This document shows positions 23,401-33,000 of a stretch of 64,000 bases of DNA, piece by piece. Every line of letters starts with the position of its first letter. Position 1 is the stretch's first letter. The notes beneath the pieces were generated by a model. It did not search any database, had not been told where the DNA came from, and saw only the letters and a list, made by a program, of their open reading frames with translations. The position numbers and the translations under genes are program-made. Origin of the DNA: an uncultured Eubacteriales bacterium (lineage in GTDB: Bacteria; Bacillota; Clostridia; Oscillospirales; Butyricicoccaceae); the NCBI GenBank assembly GCA_910579575.1, contig CAJTUM010000010.1, positions 10,288-74,287 of the forward strand. Direction: 5' to 3'.

Positions 23401-23768
23401 AAAAGCAGAATTTTCGTTGAGCAGAAAAGAACGGAGACGTTGTATCGAAACCGTTTGGACCCATCGGCGGGCGGAGGCTCGGTTTTCTCCAAGAGAACAG
23501 GGCGCGACAGCCTATGGCGGAAGCAGAGTTGCCGGCGCCGTCTCTCGGGAGGAGAGTCAGTTCCCCTCCCGCCCGTCCGTGGGGTCTTCTGGCAGGAATC
23601 TGCGCCCTGACCCCGGTTCCAGGCACAAAGGCTTATTTGCCGTCTGAGCGGATACAGAGTTTGGCCGCTAGGCCTCTCGACGAAAAAATTAGAGATTTTT
23701 AGGGAAATCAGCTTTTCAAAAGCGGCGAAATCGTTTAGAATAAAAGAAAACAAAAACGGGGGCATGAT
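23401..23768. other. Gene-free 368-bp region before pyrH
   Basis: No convincing ORF. It contains a small hairpin (CTCTC-GGGAG-GAGAG near 23541), a weak copy of the dispersed palindrome at 23683-23703 and a plausible pyrH promoter (TTTTCA, 17 bp, TAGAAT at about 23715-23743). rpsB and tsf, which often precede pyrH, are absent here. Confidence 0.45.
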
Positions 23769-24491
23769 ATGGAAACGCTGAAATACAAAAGGGTGCTGCT
23801 GAAGGTCAGCGGCGAAGCCTTGGCCGGCCAGCAGGCAGGTCGCCGAGGCGTCGATTTTGATATGCTGGAATCCGTGGCGGCGGCTGTGCGCCAGTGCGTG
23901 GATCTGGGCGTACAGATCGGCGTGGTGGTGGGCGGCGGCAACTTCTGGCGGGGATTAAAGGACGGCAAAGAGATGGAGCGCACCAGAGCCGACCATATGG
24001 GGATGCTGGCCACGACCATCAACGCCCTGGCCTTGGCCGACGTGTTGGAAAAGGCCGGCGTCACCGTCCGGGTGCAGACGGCCATCGATATGAGCAAAAT
24101 CGCCGAGCCTTATGTCCGGCTGAGGGCCATCCGTCATTTGGAAAAGGGTCGCGTGGTGATTTTCGCCTGCGGCACGGGCAACCCCTTCTTTTCAACGGAT
24201 ACGGCGGCCGCTCTGCGGGCGGCGGAGATCGACGCCGACGTTCTGCTGCTGGCCAAAAATGTGGACGGCGTTTATGATTCGGATCCGGCCGTCAACCCAG
24301 ACGCCAAGAAAATCGATTCCCTCACCTATGGTCAGGTGCTGCAAAACCGCCTCCAGGTGATGGATTCCACTGCGATAACCCTTGCGATGGACAATAAAAT
24401 ACCGTTGCTGGTGTTTGCAATCAAAGACCCTGAAAATATTTTAAGAGCGCTGAGAGGCGAGCATATCGGCTCGATTATAGGGGAGGAATAA
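23769..24491 (+). CDS. pyrH: UMP kinase
   Basis: 240 residues, amino-acid-kinase fold. Phosphorylates UMP to UDP with ATP, feeding pyrimidine nucleotide and peptidoglycan-precursor synthesis. Motifs: LLKVSGEALAG (phosphate loop), GVVVGGGNFWRG, MGMLATTINALAL, FACGTGNPFFSTDTAAALRA and AKNVDGVYDSDP. Bacterial enzymes form UTP-inhibited, GTP-activated hexamers. GGGGG precedes the ATG. It is followed 5 bases later by frr, the standard order. Confidence 0.97.
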   Translation: METLKYKRVLLKVSGEALAGQQAGRRGVDFDMLESVAAAVRQCVDLGVQIGVVVGGGNFWRGLKDGKEMERTRADHMGMLATTINALALADVLEKAGVTVRVQTAIDMSKIAEPYVRLRAIRHLEKGRVVIFACGTGNPFFSTDTAAALRAAEIDADVLLLAKNVDGVYDSDPAVNPDAKKIDSLTYGQVLQNRLQVMDSTAITLAMDNKIPLLVFAIKDPENILRALRGEHIGSIIGEE

Positions 24492-24496
24492 AAAAT

Positions 24497-25051
24497 ATGA
24501 GCAATCAATATCAACAATACCAAGACAAAATGCAGAAGACAGTGGACGTGCTGAAAAACGAGTTCACCACCATCCGCACCGGCCGGCCCAGCGCCGCTGT
24601 GCTCAACAAGGTGAATGTGGATTATTACGGCGTGCCCACTCCCATTCAGCAGGTGGGGACAATCTCCTCGCCGGACGCCCACAGCCTGATGATTCAGCCC
24701 TATGATTCCAGCGTGCTCAAGGCGGTAGAAAAAGCGATTCTGGCTTCGGACGTGGGTATCACCCCTCAAAACGACGGCAAAGCCATTCGTCTGACTTTCC
24801 CGCCGCTGACAGAGGAGCGCCGCAAGGAGCTGACCAAGCTGGTGGCCAAATACGCCGAGGAGGCCAAGGTGGCGATTCGCAATGTGCGGCGAGACGCTAT
24901 GGACGATTTCAAAGCCCAGAAAAAGGCGTCTGAAATGACGGAAGACGATTACAAGCTGGCGGAAAAAGAGATCCAGAACCTGACGGATAAATTCATCAAG
25001 GACGTGGATGCGGAAAGCGCTAAAAAAGAGAAAGAGCTGCTGGAGATCTGA
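24497..25051 (+). CDS. frr: Ribosome recycling factor
   Basis: 184 residues. Two-domain tRNA-mimic that, with EF-G, splits post-termination ribosomes. Family signatures are intact: EFTTIRTGRPSAAVLNKV, VDYYGVPTPI, DVGITPQNDGKAIRL and PPLTEERRKELTK. The start has AGGGGAGGAA upstream and follows pyrH by 5 bases, so the two are cotranscribed. A terminator follows. Confidence 0.98.
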   Translation: MSNQYQQYQDKMQKTVDVLKNEFTTIRTGRPSAAVLNKVNVDYYGVPTPIQQVGTISSPDAHSLMIQPYDSSVLKAVEKAILASDVGITPQNDGKAIRLTFPPLTEERRKELTKLVAKYAEEAKVAIRNVRRDAMDDFKAQKKASEMTEDDYKLAEKEIQNLTDKFIKDVDAESAKKEKELLEI

Positions 25052-25079
25052 TCCAGCGGCAAGGGCGGCGACGCCTGAG

Positions 25080-25108
25080 CCGGGCGCATCGCTGCGCCCG
25101 GTTTCTTT
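25080..25108 (+). terminator. Terminator after frr
   Basis: CCGGGCGCA-TCGC-TGCGCCCGG followed by TTTCTTT. It separates pyrH-frr from the uppS-polC run, though some read-through is likely. Confidence 0.85.
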
Positions 25109-25129
25109 GCAGCGGAAAACGCAGGGAAA

Positions 25130-25906
25130 ATGCGGAAAGAGACAGATGGAGGAAGTGTGGTTAGCTTGAGCAATAAGGCGCTGACGCCCCTGGACATGGA
25201 CAATATTCCCCGGCATATCGCCATTGTGATGGATGGCAACGGCCGTTGGGCCCGAAAGCGGGGCCTGCCTCGAAAAGCCGGTCATTCCGCCGGCAGCGAA
25301 ACCTTTCGTCGAGCGGCGGAAATCCTGGCGGAGCTGGGGGTGGAGCATATGACAGTCTACGCCTGGTCTACAGAAAATGAAGAAAAACGCCCCCCGGAGG
25401 AAACGCGGGAAATCATGGGGCTGTTGGAACGGTACCTGAAAAAATCTGTCCGAGAGTTGACAGAAAACAACATCCAGCTGGGTTTCTGGGGAGATACCGC
25501 CGCCCTTTCCCCCAAATTGCAGGCGCTAATTGCCCAAACAGACGAAATCAGCAAGAAATGCACGGGGATGCAGGTTCACGTCTGCATGAATTACGGCGGG
25601 CGGGACGAAATTCTGCGGGCTGCTCGAGCGCTGGCCCGGGACTGCGCCTCAGGCGCGGTTCAGCCAGAGCAAATTGACGAAGCCGCCTTGGAATCCCGGA
25701 TGTATTGCCATGGGACGCCGCCGCCGGATCTGCTGATTCGCCCTGGCGGCGAACAAAGGCTGTCCAACTTCCTGCTGTGGGAATGCGCCTACAGCGAGTT
25801 TTATTTTACTGACGCCCTATGGCCGGATTTTGACGAGGAGCAGATTCGGCTGGCTATCGCCGCGTATCAGCGGCGCAGCCGGCGGTTTGGAGGGCTGACG
25901 GAATGA
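25130..25906 (+). CDS. uppS: Isoprenyl transferase / undecaprenyl diphosphate synthase
   Basis: 258 residues from the first ATG. Adds isopentenyl units in cis to make the C55 carrier lipid for peptidoglycan. Motifs: IAIVMDGNGRWARKRGL (catalytic Asp), HSAGSETFR, VYAWSTEN, CMNYGGRDEI, DLLIRPGGEQRLSNFLLWE and SEFYFTDALWPDF. The start is uncertain: GGAGGA at 25148-25153 would better serve a TTG at 25166, which gives a normal family N-terminus; ATG 25130 has only a weak site. First gene of the uppS-cdsA-dxr-rseP-ispG-polC run, overlapping cdsA by 4 bases. Confidence 0.96.
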   Translation: MRKETDGGSVVSLSNKALTPLDMDNIPRHIAIVMDGNGRWARKRGLPRKAGHSAGSETFRRAAEILAELGVEHMTVYAWSTENEEKRPPEETREIMGLLERYLKKSVRELTENNIQLGFWGDTAALSPKLQALIAQTDEISKKCTGMQVHVCMNYGGRDEILRAARALARDCASGAVQPEQIDEAALESRMYCHGTPPPDLLIRPGGEQRLSNFLLWECAYSEFYFTDALWPDFDEEQIRLAIAAYQRRSRRFGGLTE

Positions 25907-26709
25907 AAACAAGAGTGATTTCTGCGGCGGCGGGGCTGGCGCTGTTTATTTTGATTGTCTATGCGGCGCCTTCCTGGGCGGCTGTGGCGGCCTTTTGCCT
26001 GATCTGCGCCATCGCCGCCTATGAAGCTCTGCACAATACTCATGTGCTGGAAAAAGGCCTGCCCTTATGGCTCTGTTGCCTGGCGGCCTTCTGCCTGCCG
26101 GCGGCTACGGCCTATGACGCGGCTTATTTGCTGCCCCTGCTTTACGCTTTTTCGCTGGCCCTATTTTTGTGGGCGGTGCTTCACCCTCAGCAGATTACCT
26201 TTGAGCAAATCGCCCAATGTTATCTTGGGGCCTTTGTCCTTCCGTTTCTGCTGTCTGGCGTGCTGCGCATTCTGGTCCAATATGAAGAAGGGCGGCTTTA
26301 TGTGCTGGCTCCGTTTTTGGCGGCCTGGTGCTGCGATAGCTTTGCCCAGATTACCGGCATATTGTTTGGCAAGCGCAAGCTGATTCCCCAGGTCAGCCCT
26401 AAAAAAACAGTGGAAGGCTCCGCCGGCGGCCTGTTGGGCGGCGTGGCCGGCCTGCTGATTTACGGCTTCATAGCCGGCCGTTGGTTTGGCGGGCATCCTA
26501 ACTACCCGTTGCTGGCCATGGGAGGGCTGGCGGGCAGTTTGGCTGGAATGTTGGGGGATCTGGCTATGTCCCTGCTCAAGCGCAAAAGCGGCATTAAGGA
26601 TTATGGAAATATCATGCCCGGGCACGGCGGTATTCTAGATCGGTTTGACAGCGTGCTGTTTACGGCGCCTCTCTTTGAGCTGCTGTTCCGTTTTACCAAT
26701 ATTTTGTAA
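25903..26709 (+). CDS. cdsA: Phosphatidate cytidylyltransferase
   Basis: 268 residues, about seven or eight membrane helices. Makes CDP-diacylglycerol from phosphatidate and CTP, the branch point of phospholipid synthesis. The family signature lies near the C-terminus: SLLKRKSGIKDYGNIMPGHG followed by GILDRFDS. GTSA-type residues before it (KKTVEGSAGGLLGG) are conserved. ATGA overlap with uppS indicates coupling. Confidence 0.97.
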   Translation: MKTRVISAAAGLALFILIVYAAPSWAAVAAFCLICAIAAYEALHNTHVLEKGLPLWLCCLAAFCLPAATAYDAAYLLPLLYAFSLALFLWAVLHPQQITFEQIAQCYLGAFVLPFLLSGVLRILVQYEEGRLYVLAPFLAAWCCDSFAQITGILFGKRKLIPQVSPKKTVEGSAGGLLGGVAGLLIYGFIAGRWFGGHPNYPLLAMGGLAGSLAGMLGDLAMSLLKRKSGIKDYGNIMPGHGGILDRFDSVLFTAPLFELLFRFTNIL

Positions 26710-26726
26710 GCCGAGAGGGGAAGACT

Positions 26727-27881
26727 ATGAAAAAGGTTTCCATTCTGGGTTCTACCGGCAGCATCGGAACCCAAGCTCTGGATGTGATATCCCGCTGGCC
26801 AGAGGAGTTTTCTGTCTGCGCTTTGGCGGCAGGGCGAAACATTGATTTGCTGGAAGAGCAGATCCGGGCGTTCCGCCCTCAGCTCGCTTCAGTAGCGGAG
26901 GAAAGAGCGGCTTTGGAGCTCCGTCGACGAACAGCGGATACCCCTTGCCGAGTGGTCTGGGGGCAGGAAGGCTTGGAAGAAGCGGCTTCCTTCCCGCAGG
27001 CGGACATCGCGCTCAACGCCTTAGTGGGAGTGGCCGGTTTGAATCCTACCATCTGGGCGCTGGAGGCCGGAAAGCAGCTGGCCCTGGCCAACAAAGAATC
27101 TCTGGTGTGCGCCGGCGAAATCGTGATGGATCTGGCCGCCCAAAAGGGGATTCGGATTCTGCCGGTGGACAGCGAACATTCGGCGATTTTTCAGTCCCTG
27201 GGCAATTATCCCAACAGCGCCATTCGCCGGATTTGGCTCACGGCTTCCGGCGGGCCTTTTTTCGGAAGAGATTGGGAAGAACTGGCGGATGTGAAGGCGG
27301 CGGACGCTCTAAAGCACCCCAATTGGTCCATGGGCAGCAAGATTACAGTGGATTCCTCCACCATGATGAACAAAGGGTTTGAAGTGATCGAGGCCTTATG
27401 GCTTTTCGGACTAAAGCCAGAGCAGGCGGAAGTTGTGGTTCACCGGGAGAGCGTCCTGCATTCGGCGGTTGAATTTGAGGACGGCTGCGTCATTGGCCAG
27501 ATGTCTCCGCCGGATATGCGTTTGCCGATTCAGTATGCTTTGACCTATCCTCGGCGTCTGCCAGGGAATTGGCCTCGATTGGATTTATTTTCTGTGGGCA
27601 AGCTGACGTTCTGTCCGCCAGATCGACAAGCCTTTCCCTGTTTGGCCTTGTGCGAGCAGGCGGGCCGTCAGGGAGGGGACCGGGGCGTTGTGCTCAATGC
27701 AGCCAATGAAATGGCGGTGGAGCTCTTTTTGCAGGGCAAAATTGGTTATCGGCAAATCTATCAGCTGTGCCGCCAGGCGCTGGACGACAATGAATTTACG
27801 CCGGCGCCTACGCGAAAGCAGATTTTTGAGACGGACGCCAAAGTCCGCCGGCAGATCCGCCGGTTGGCCTTGGCAGATTGA
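26727..27881 (+). CDS. dxr: 1-deoxy-D-xylulose 5-phosphate reductoisomerase
   Basis: 384 residues. Second step of the MEP isoprenoid pathway, NADPH-dependent. The NADPH-binding GSTGSIGTQALDV opens the protein; the metal-binding PVDSEHSAIFQSL and the substrate-loop WLTASGGPFF are present, as is HPNWSMGSKITVDSSTMMNK. Good RBS (GAGGGGAAG). Together with ispG further down the operon, it shows isoprenoid units are made by the MEP route. Confidence 0.98.
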   Translation: MKKVSILGSTGSIGTQALDVISRWPEEFSVCALAAGRNIDLLEEQIRAFRPQLASVAEERAALELRRRTADTPCRVVWGQEGLEEAASFPQADIALNALVGVAGLNPTIWALEAGKQLALANKESLVCAGEIVMDLAAQKGIRILPVDSEHSAIFQSLGNYPNSAIRRIWLTASGGPFFGRDWEELADVKAADALKHPNWSMGSKITVDSSTMMNKGFEVIEALWLFGLKPEQAEVVVHRESVLHSAVEFEDGCVIGQMSPPDMRLPIQYALTYPRRLPGNWPRLDLFSVGKLTFCPPDRQAFPCLALCEQAGRQGGDRGVVLNAANEMAVELFLQGKIGYRQIYQLCRQALDDNEFTPAPTRKQIFETDAKVRRQIRRLALAD

Positions 27882-27955
27882 CGAACGCTCCCCCTGGGGC
27901 GCTCTGGACGCAAACAGAAAAATTCCGCAATAATTCAAGGAGCAGGTGATTCTTT

Positions 27956-28993
27956 TTGTCCATTCTCATTGCAGTGTTGGTGTTCGGCCTGATTGTTTTT
28001 CTTCATGAGTTGGGGCATTTTACAGCGGCCAAACTCTCTGGAGTGACAGTTTACCGCTTTTCCATTGGTTTTGGTCCAGCGTTGATCAAAAAGGAAATCG
28101 GCGGCACATTGTACGCCATACGTCTGTTGCCTTTGGGAGGCAGCGTGGTGATGAAAGGGGAATACGACGAGGAAGGCCGCGAAGTGGAAGACAGGACGGG
28201 CAGCTTTAGCGCCGCCAGCCTGCCTCGCCGCTTTGCCATCTGCGTGGCCGGGCCGCTGATGAACTTTATCACCGGCCTGCTGTTGATTGTCATTACCATG
28301 TGGCCTGCCGTCCGCCTGCCCACCAACCTGATTGCTCAGGCAGAGCCAGAGGTTCAGCAGCTGGGCATTCAGGAGGGAGACCGGATTACGGCCGTCAACG
28401 ATTTTCATATTTTTGTTTATGGAGATATTTCTAGCGCTTTGCAGCTGGGCGTCGGTCAGCCCTTCGATATCACGTTGCTGCGGGACGGGGAGAAAATCCA
28501 GCTGAAGGATTTGCCCCTGGAACTGCATACCTATGACAACCAAGACGGAACCCAAAGTCGCCGCTATGGCCTGAGCTTTGCCACAGAAGAGGCTACCGTC
28601 GGCGCCAAACTGCGGTACAGCCTGCGCAATTCCGGCAGCTTTGTGCAATCGGTGATCCAAGGGCTGAAGATGATGATCCAAGGACGGGTGGAAAAGAACG
28701 ACATGATGGGAACGGTGGGTATTGCCAATGAAATCAGCGCCCGGGCCAAGACTTCGGCTCTGGATATGTGGTATTTCGTTTCCTTTCTGTCTATCAATCT
28801 GGCGGTGATGAACCTGTTGCCTATCCCAGGGCTGGATGGAGGAAAAATCCTGTTTTTGCTTGTGGAAGCCATTCGCCGCAAGCCTGCTCCGGTGAAATAT
28901 GAAGCCATTATTCAGGCGGTGTTTCTGGGGCTGCTGTTCTTGCTGTTTATTTTTGTAACCTTTAACGATGTGATGCGCCTGATGGGGAGGTAA
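27956..28993 (+). CDS. rseP: RIP site-2 zinc metalloprotease
   Basis: 345 residues, membrane-embedded M50 protease. The zinc motif HELGH is at residues 17-21 in the first helix, the partner NLLPIPGLDGG near residue 285, and a PDZ domain at about 115-185 lies between. It cuts membrane-anchored regulators, such as anti-sigma factors, after a first cleavage; the sigma/membrane-protein pair at 4.3-5.5 kb is a conceivable client (inference). Start is TTG at 27956, with AAGGAG about 13 bases upstream; no ATG is suitably placed. Confidence 0.95.
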   Translation: MSILIAVLVFGLIVFLHELGHFTAAKLSGVTVYRFSIGFGPALIKKEIGGTLYAIRLLPLGGSVVMKGEYDEEGREVEDRTGSFSAASLPRRFAICVAGPLMNFITGLLLIVITMWPAVRLPTNLIAQAEPEVQQLGIQEGDRITAVNDFHIFVYGDISSALQLGVGQPFDITLLRDGEKIQLKDLPLELHTYDNQDGTQSRRYGLSFATEEATVGAKLRYSLRNSGSFVQSVIQGLKMMIQGRVEKNDMMGTVGIANEISARAKTSALDMWYFVSFLSINLAVMNLLPIPGLDGGKILFLLVEAIRRKPAPVKYEAIIQAVFLGLLFLLFIFVTFNDVMRLMGR

Positions 28994-28997
28994 AACA

Positions 28998-30059
28998 ATG
29001 GGCGGGAAGACCAAGCAAATTATGGCGGGAGGCGTGGCGATAGGCGGCGGCGCGCCCCTTTCCATCCAATCGATGACCAACACGAAAACCGCCGACGCGG
29101 AGGGCACGCTGGCGCAGCTGGAGCGGCTGGCCCAGGCGGGCTGTCAGATCGCCCGGCTGGCTGTGCCGGATTTGGAGGCCGCTCGAGCCTTTGGCCTCAT
29201 CCGAGCCAAATCTCCTCTGCCGCTGGTAGCGGATATCCACTTCGATTACCGCCTGGCTGTGGCCGCGGCGGAGGAGGGGGCGGATAAAATCCGTATCAAC
29301 CCGGGCAATATCGGCTCTCCCGAGGGAGTCAAGGCTGTGGCTCGAACCTGCCGAGAGAAAAAAATTCCGATCCGCATCGGCGTCAACGGCGGCTCTCTGG
29401 AAAAAGAGCTGTTGGCAAAATACGGCGGGCCCAAAGCCGAGGCTTTGGTAGAAAGCGCCTTGGGCCATATCCGTCTGTTGAACGATCAGGGCTTTGACGA
29501 TATCTGCGTCTCGCTGAAATCTTCCAACGTGATGGAGAATATCCAGGCCTATCGGCTGATGGCGGAGCAGACCGATTATCCGTTGCACCTGGGGGTCACG
29601 GAGGCGGGGACCCGCCATATGGGCTTGTTGAAATCTGCCGCCGCCTTTGGCGCTCTTCTGGCCGACGGCATCGGCGACACGCTGCGGGTGTCGCTAACGG
29701 CGGATCCTGTTGAGGAGGTCTATGCTGCTCTGGACATTCTGAAAGCGTTGGGCCTGCACAGCCAGGGAGCGGTGATGATATCCTGCCCCACCTGCGGCCG
29801 GACCAAAGTGAACCTGATTCCCATTGCCGAAGAAGTGGAACGTCGCTTGGCTGGGCTGAAAAGCCGCGTCACCGTGGCGGTGATGGGCTGCGCTGTCAAC
29901 GGCCCAGGGGAGGCTCGAGAGGCCGATCTTGGAGTGGCTTGCGGCGCAGACGAAGGGTTGATTTTTGCCAAAGGAGAAATTATTGGAAAGGCGCCTGCCG
30001 AGCAGATTGTGGAAGCTTTGGCAGAGCAGGTCATGCTGTTGACGGGCGAACGGATATGA
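28998..30059 (+). CDS. ispG: 4-hydroxy-3-methylbut-2-enyl diphosphate synthase
   Basis: 353 residues. Penultimate step of the MEP pathway, a 4Fe-4S enzyme that reduces MEcPP to HMBPP. The cluster-binding cysteines are in SCPTCGRTKVNL and GCAVNGPGEAREADLG; the TIM-barrel signature SIQSMTNTKTAD is near the start. Starts 4 bases after rseP, stop overlapping the polC start. Confidence 0.98.
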   Translation: MGGKTKQIMAGGVAIGGGAPLSIQSMTNTKTADAEGTLAQLERLAQAGCQIARLAVPDLEAARAFGLIRAKSPLPLVADIHFDYRLAVAAAEEGADKIRINPGNIGSPEGVKAVARTCREKKIPIRIGVNGGSLEKELLAKYGGPKAEALVESALGHIRLLNDQGFDDICVSLKSSNVMENIQAYRLMAEQTDYPLHLGVTEAGTRHMGLLKSAAAFGALLADGIGDTLRVSLTADPVEEVYAALDILKALGLHSQGAVMISCPTCGRTKVNLIPIAEEVERRLAGLKSRVTVAVMGCAVNGPGEAREADLGVACGADEGLIFAKGEIIGKAPAEQIVEALAEQVMLLTGERI

Positions 30060-33000
30060 GCGCCGCGCTGGGGCAGCTGTTCGCCCGATGTGATTTTGGT
30101 CAAAGCGCTTTGGGCCGCGCGTCTATTACGGCTCTCCAGGCAGATAAGGCCGCCTGCCGGCTGGAGGTTGGCATTCAGGCGGATTCTATTGTAGAAAAAG
30201 AAACGTTGACCGCTGGAGAAGAGGGGATTTGTCGGGCTTATGGGTTGAAGGAGGTCTGTTTGCAGATCCGGTACCAATTGGCCGGGTTGGACGAAGCCGC
30301 TCTGAACTATTGCCGAGCCCATTTGACCGCCCAATACCCCTCTTTTGCCGCGGCGGCCGGTTCTGTGCGTATGGAGATTCGTCAAGGAGCGCTGGCCCTG
30401 CGGGGGCCCAGCCGGTGGATGCAGCGAGTGGAAGAGCTGCGCAGCCCTATCCAGCGCTTTTTCAGCGAGAATTTGGGCCTCCAAATTCAGGTGGAGCTGG
30501 AAGAGGACCAGCAGGACCAGCAGGCCGCTCAGGATTTTGAGGAAGAGCGGGAGCGGCAGCTGCAGGAGGCCATGAAGCAGGCGGAGGCCGAGGCCGCCGC
30601 GGCAAAGCAAGCGCCGCCCAAGCAGCAAGAGCCCCGGCAGTTCCAGCGCCGCAAGCCGGAGGGAACGGCCTTTAAGCCCAAACAATCCGAAGCAGCTGTG
30701 CTTTACGGCAAGCCGGTGGAGCGGACTGTGGTTCCCATGGCGGAAATCAATGTGGACAGCGGCAAGACGGCGGTAGAGGGCCTGGTATTCTATGCGGAGG
30801 AAAAGAAGCTGAACAACCGGGGAAAGACCATCTATACCTTTGATATGACAGACGGGACAGGCTCTGTTCGCTGCGTTAAGGTATTGCCGGACGACGAATG
30901 CGCTCTGCTGATGGAAGCGGTGAAGAAGGGCTCTTATGTAATGGTCCAGGGCGTAGCCAATTACAGTTCCTTTGAGCGGGATGTAACGCTTTCGCCCTCT
31001 GCTGTGGTGGAGGCCAAGCGAAAAACCCGCCAGGATACAGGCGAACAGAAGCGGGTGGAGCTGCATTTGCACACTTGCATGAGCGCGATGGACGGCTTGA
31101 CGGACACAGCTACGGCTGTGCAGACCGCCGCTCGCTGGGGTCACAAGGCGATCGCCATTACGGACCATGGCGTAGCCCAATCCTTCCCAGACGCTATGCA
31201 CGCCCAACAGAAGCTGCGGGATAAGGGGCAGGATATCAAAATTATCTATGGCGTGGAGGCTTATTGCGTCAACAATCTTGCCAAAAGCCAGGCAGTCAAG
31301 GGGAACGGCTGCGCCCCTATCGATGGGGAAACGGTGGTTTTCGACCTGGAAACCACAGGATTGAGCCCCCGCAACTGCGAAATCATTGAGATCGCCGCTG
31401 TGATTGTCTCTGGAGGCCAAATGGGAGAGCGATTCCATACCTATGTCAAACCTTCGGCGCCGGTGCCCTATGAAATTACCCAGCTTACCGGCATCACAGA
31501 CGATATGGTGGAGAGCGCCCCCAGCCAGCAAGAGGCTGTGACGGCCTTTTTTGCCTTTATGGGAGATAGGCCTCTTTGTGCCCACAACGCCAATTTCGAC
31601 GTGTCGTTCCTGCGAGCCGCCTGCGAGAAGTTTGGAATCGAAAAGGATTTTTGCAGCATTGACACCGTTGAGATGAGCCGGGCGCTGCTGCCCGACCTAA
31701 AGCGGCACAAGCTCAACGTAGTGGCCGAGGTCATGGGCTTTACCTTCCAACACCACCGAGCCGACGAGGATACCGACGTACTGGCCAAAATTTACTTACG
31801 CCTGCTGGAAATGCTGAAGGAGAAGGTCCAGCTGGAAACGGTGGAGGACATCAACCGGGGCCTGGACGTGGCCCGGGGCGGGGAAGCGGACCCGCTTTCT
31901 CTCCGTTCGCACCATTTGATTATTCTGGTCAAAAACTTAACGGGGCTGAAAAATTTATACCAGTTGATTTCCTTTTCTCATCTGAAATATTTCAAACGGC
32001 ATCCCATCATCCCGGCGGATTTGCTGATGAAATATCGAGAGGGATTAATTTTGGGTTCTGCCTGCGAGGCAGGAGAGCTGTTTTCCGCCGTTGTGGAAGG
32101 CAAGCCGTGGAATGAGTTGAAGGAAATCGCCTCCTTTTTTGATTATTTGGAGATTCAGCCCATTGGCAATAATCGATTCATGCTGGAAAGCGGCGCGGCT
32201 CGGGATGAGGAACAGTTGCGGGAATTTAATCGCACTGTGCTCAAGTTGGGCGACGCGCTCCAAAAACCGGTGGTCGCCACTGGCGACGTTCATTTTCTGG
32301 AGCCGGAGGACGCCCAGTACCGCGCTATCCTGATGGCCGGCATGGGGTTTAGCGACGCGGACAAGCAAGCGCCCCTTTATTTCAAAACCACCAATGAAAT
32401 GTTGGAGGAATTTAGCTACTTGGGACGGGAGCGCGCCCGAGAGGTTGTAGTGGAAAACCCCAATAAAATCGCCGATTGGTGCGAGGATATCAAGCCTGTG
32501 CCCGACGACAAATGCCCGCCTGTGATTCCAGGCAGTGCGGAAGAGATTGAAACCATGGCCAAGCAGAAGGCGGCGGAGCTTTACGGCGATCCGCTGCCCC
32601 AGCTGATTCAACAGCGGTTGGACGCCGAGCTGATTCCCATCATCAAAAACGGCTTTGACGTGATGTATTTGATTGCGCAGAAACTGGTGGCAAAGTCGTT
32701 GGAGGACGGCTATTTGGTGGGCTCTCGGGGCAGCGTGGGCTCCTCTTTTGTGGCCTATTTAACAGGCATCACGGAGGTCAATTCTCTGCCTGCCCACTAC
32801 CGGTGTCCTCAATGTAAGCACAGCATTTTTCCAGAGGATTCTCAGTATGGCTGCGGTGTGGACTTGCCGGACAAAATTTGTCCCCAATGCGGCGCGCCGC
32901 TTGTGAAGGATGGGTTCAATATCCCCTTTGCTACTTTTTTGGGGTTTAACGGTGAAAAGGCGCCGGATATTGATCTGAATTTTTCCAGCGAATATCAAGC

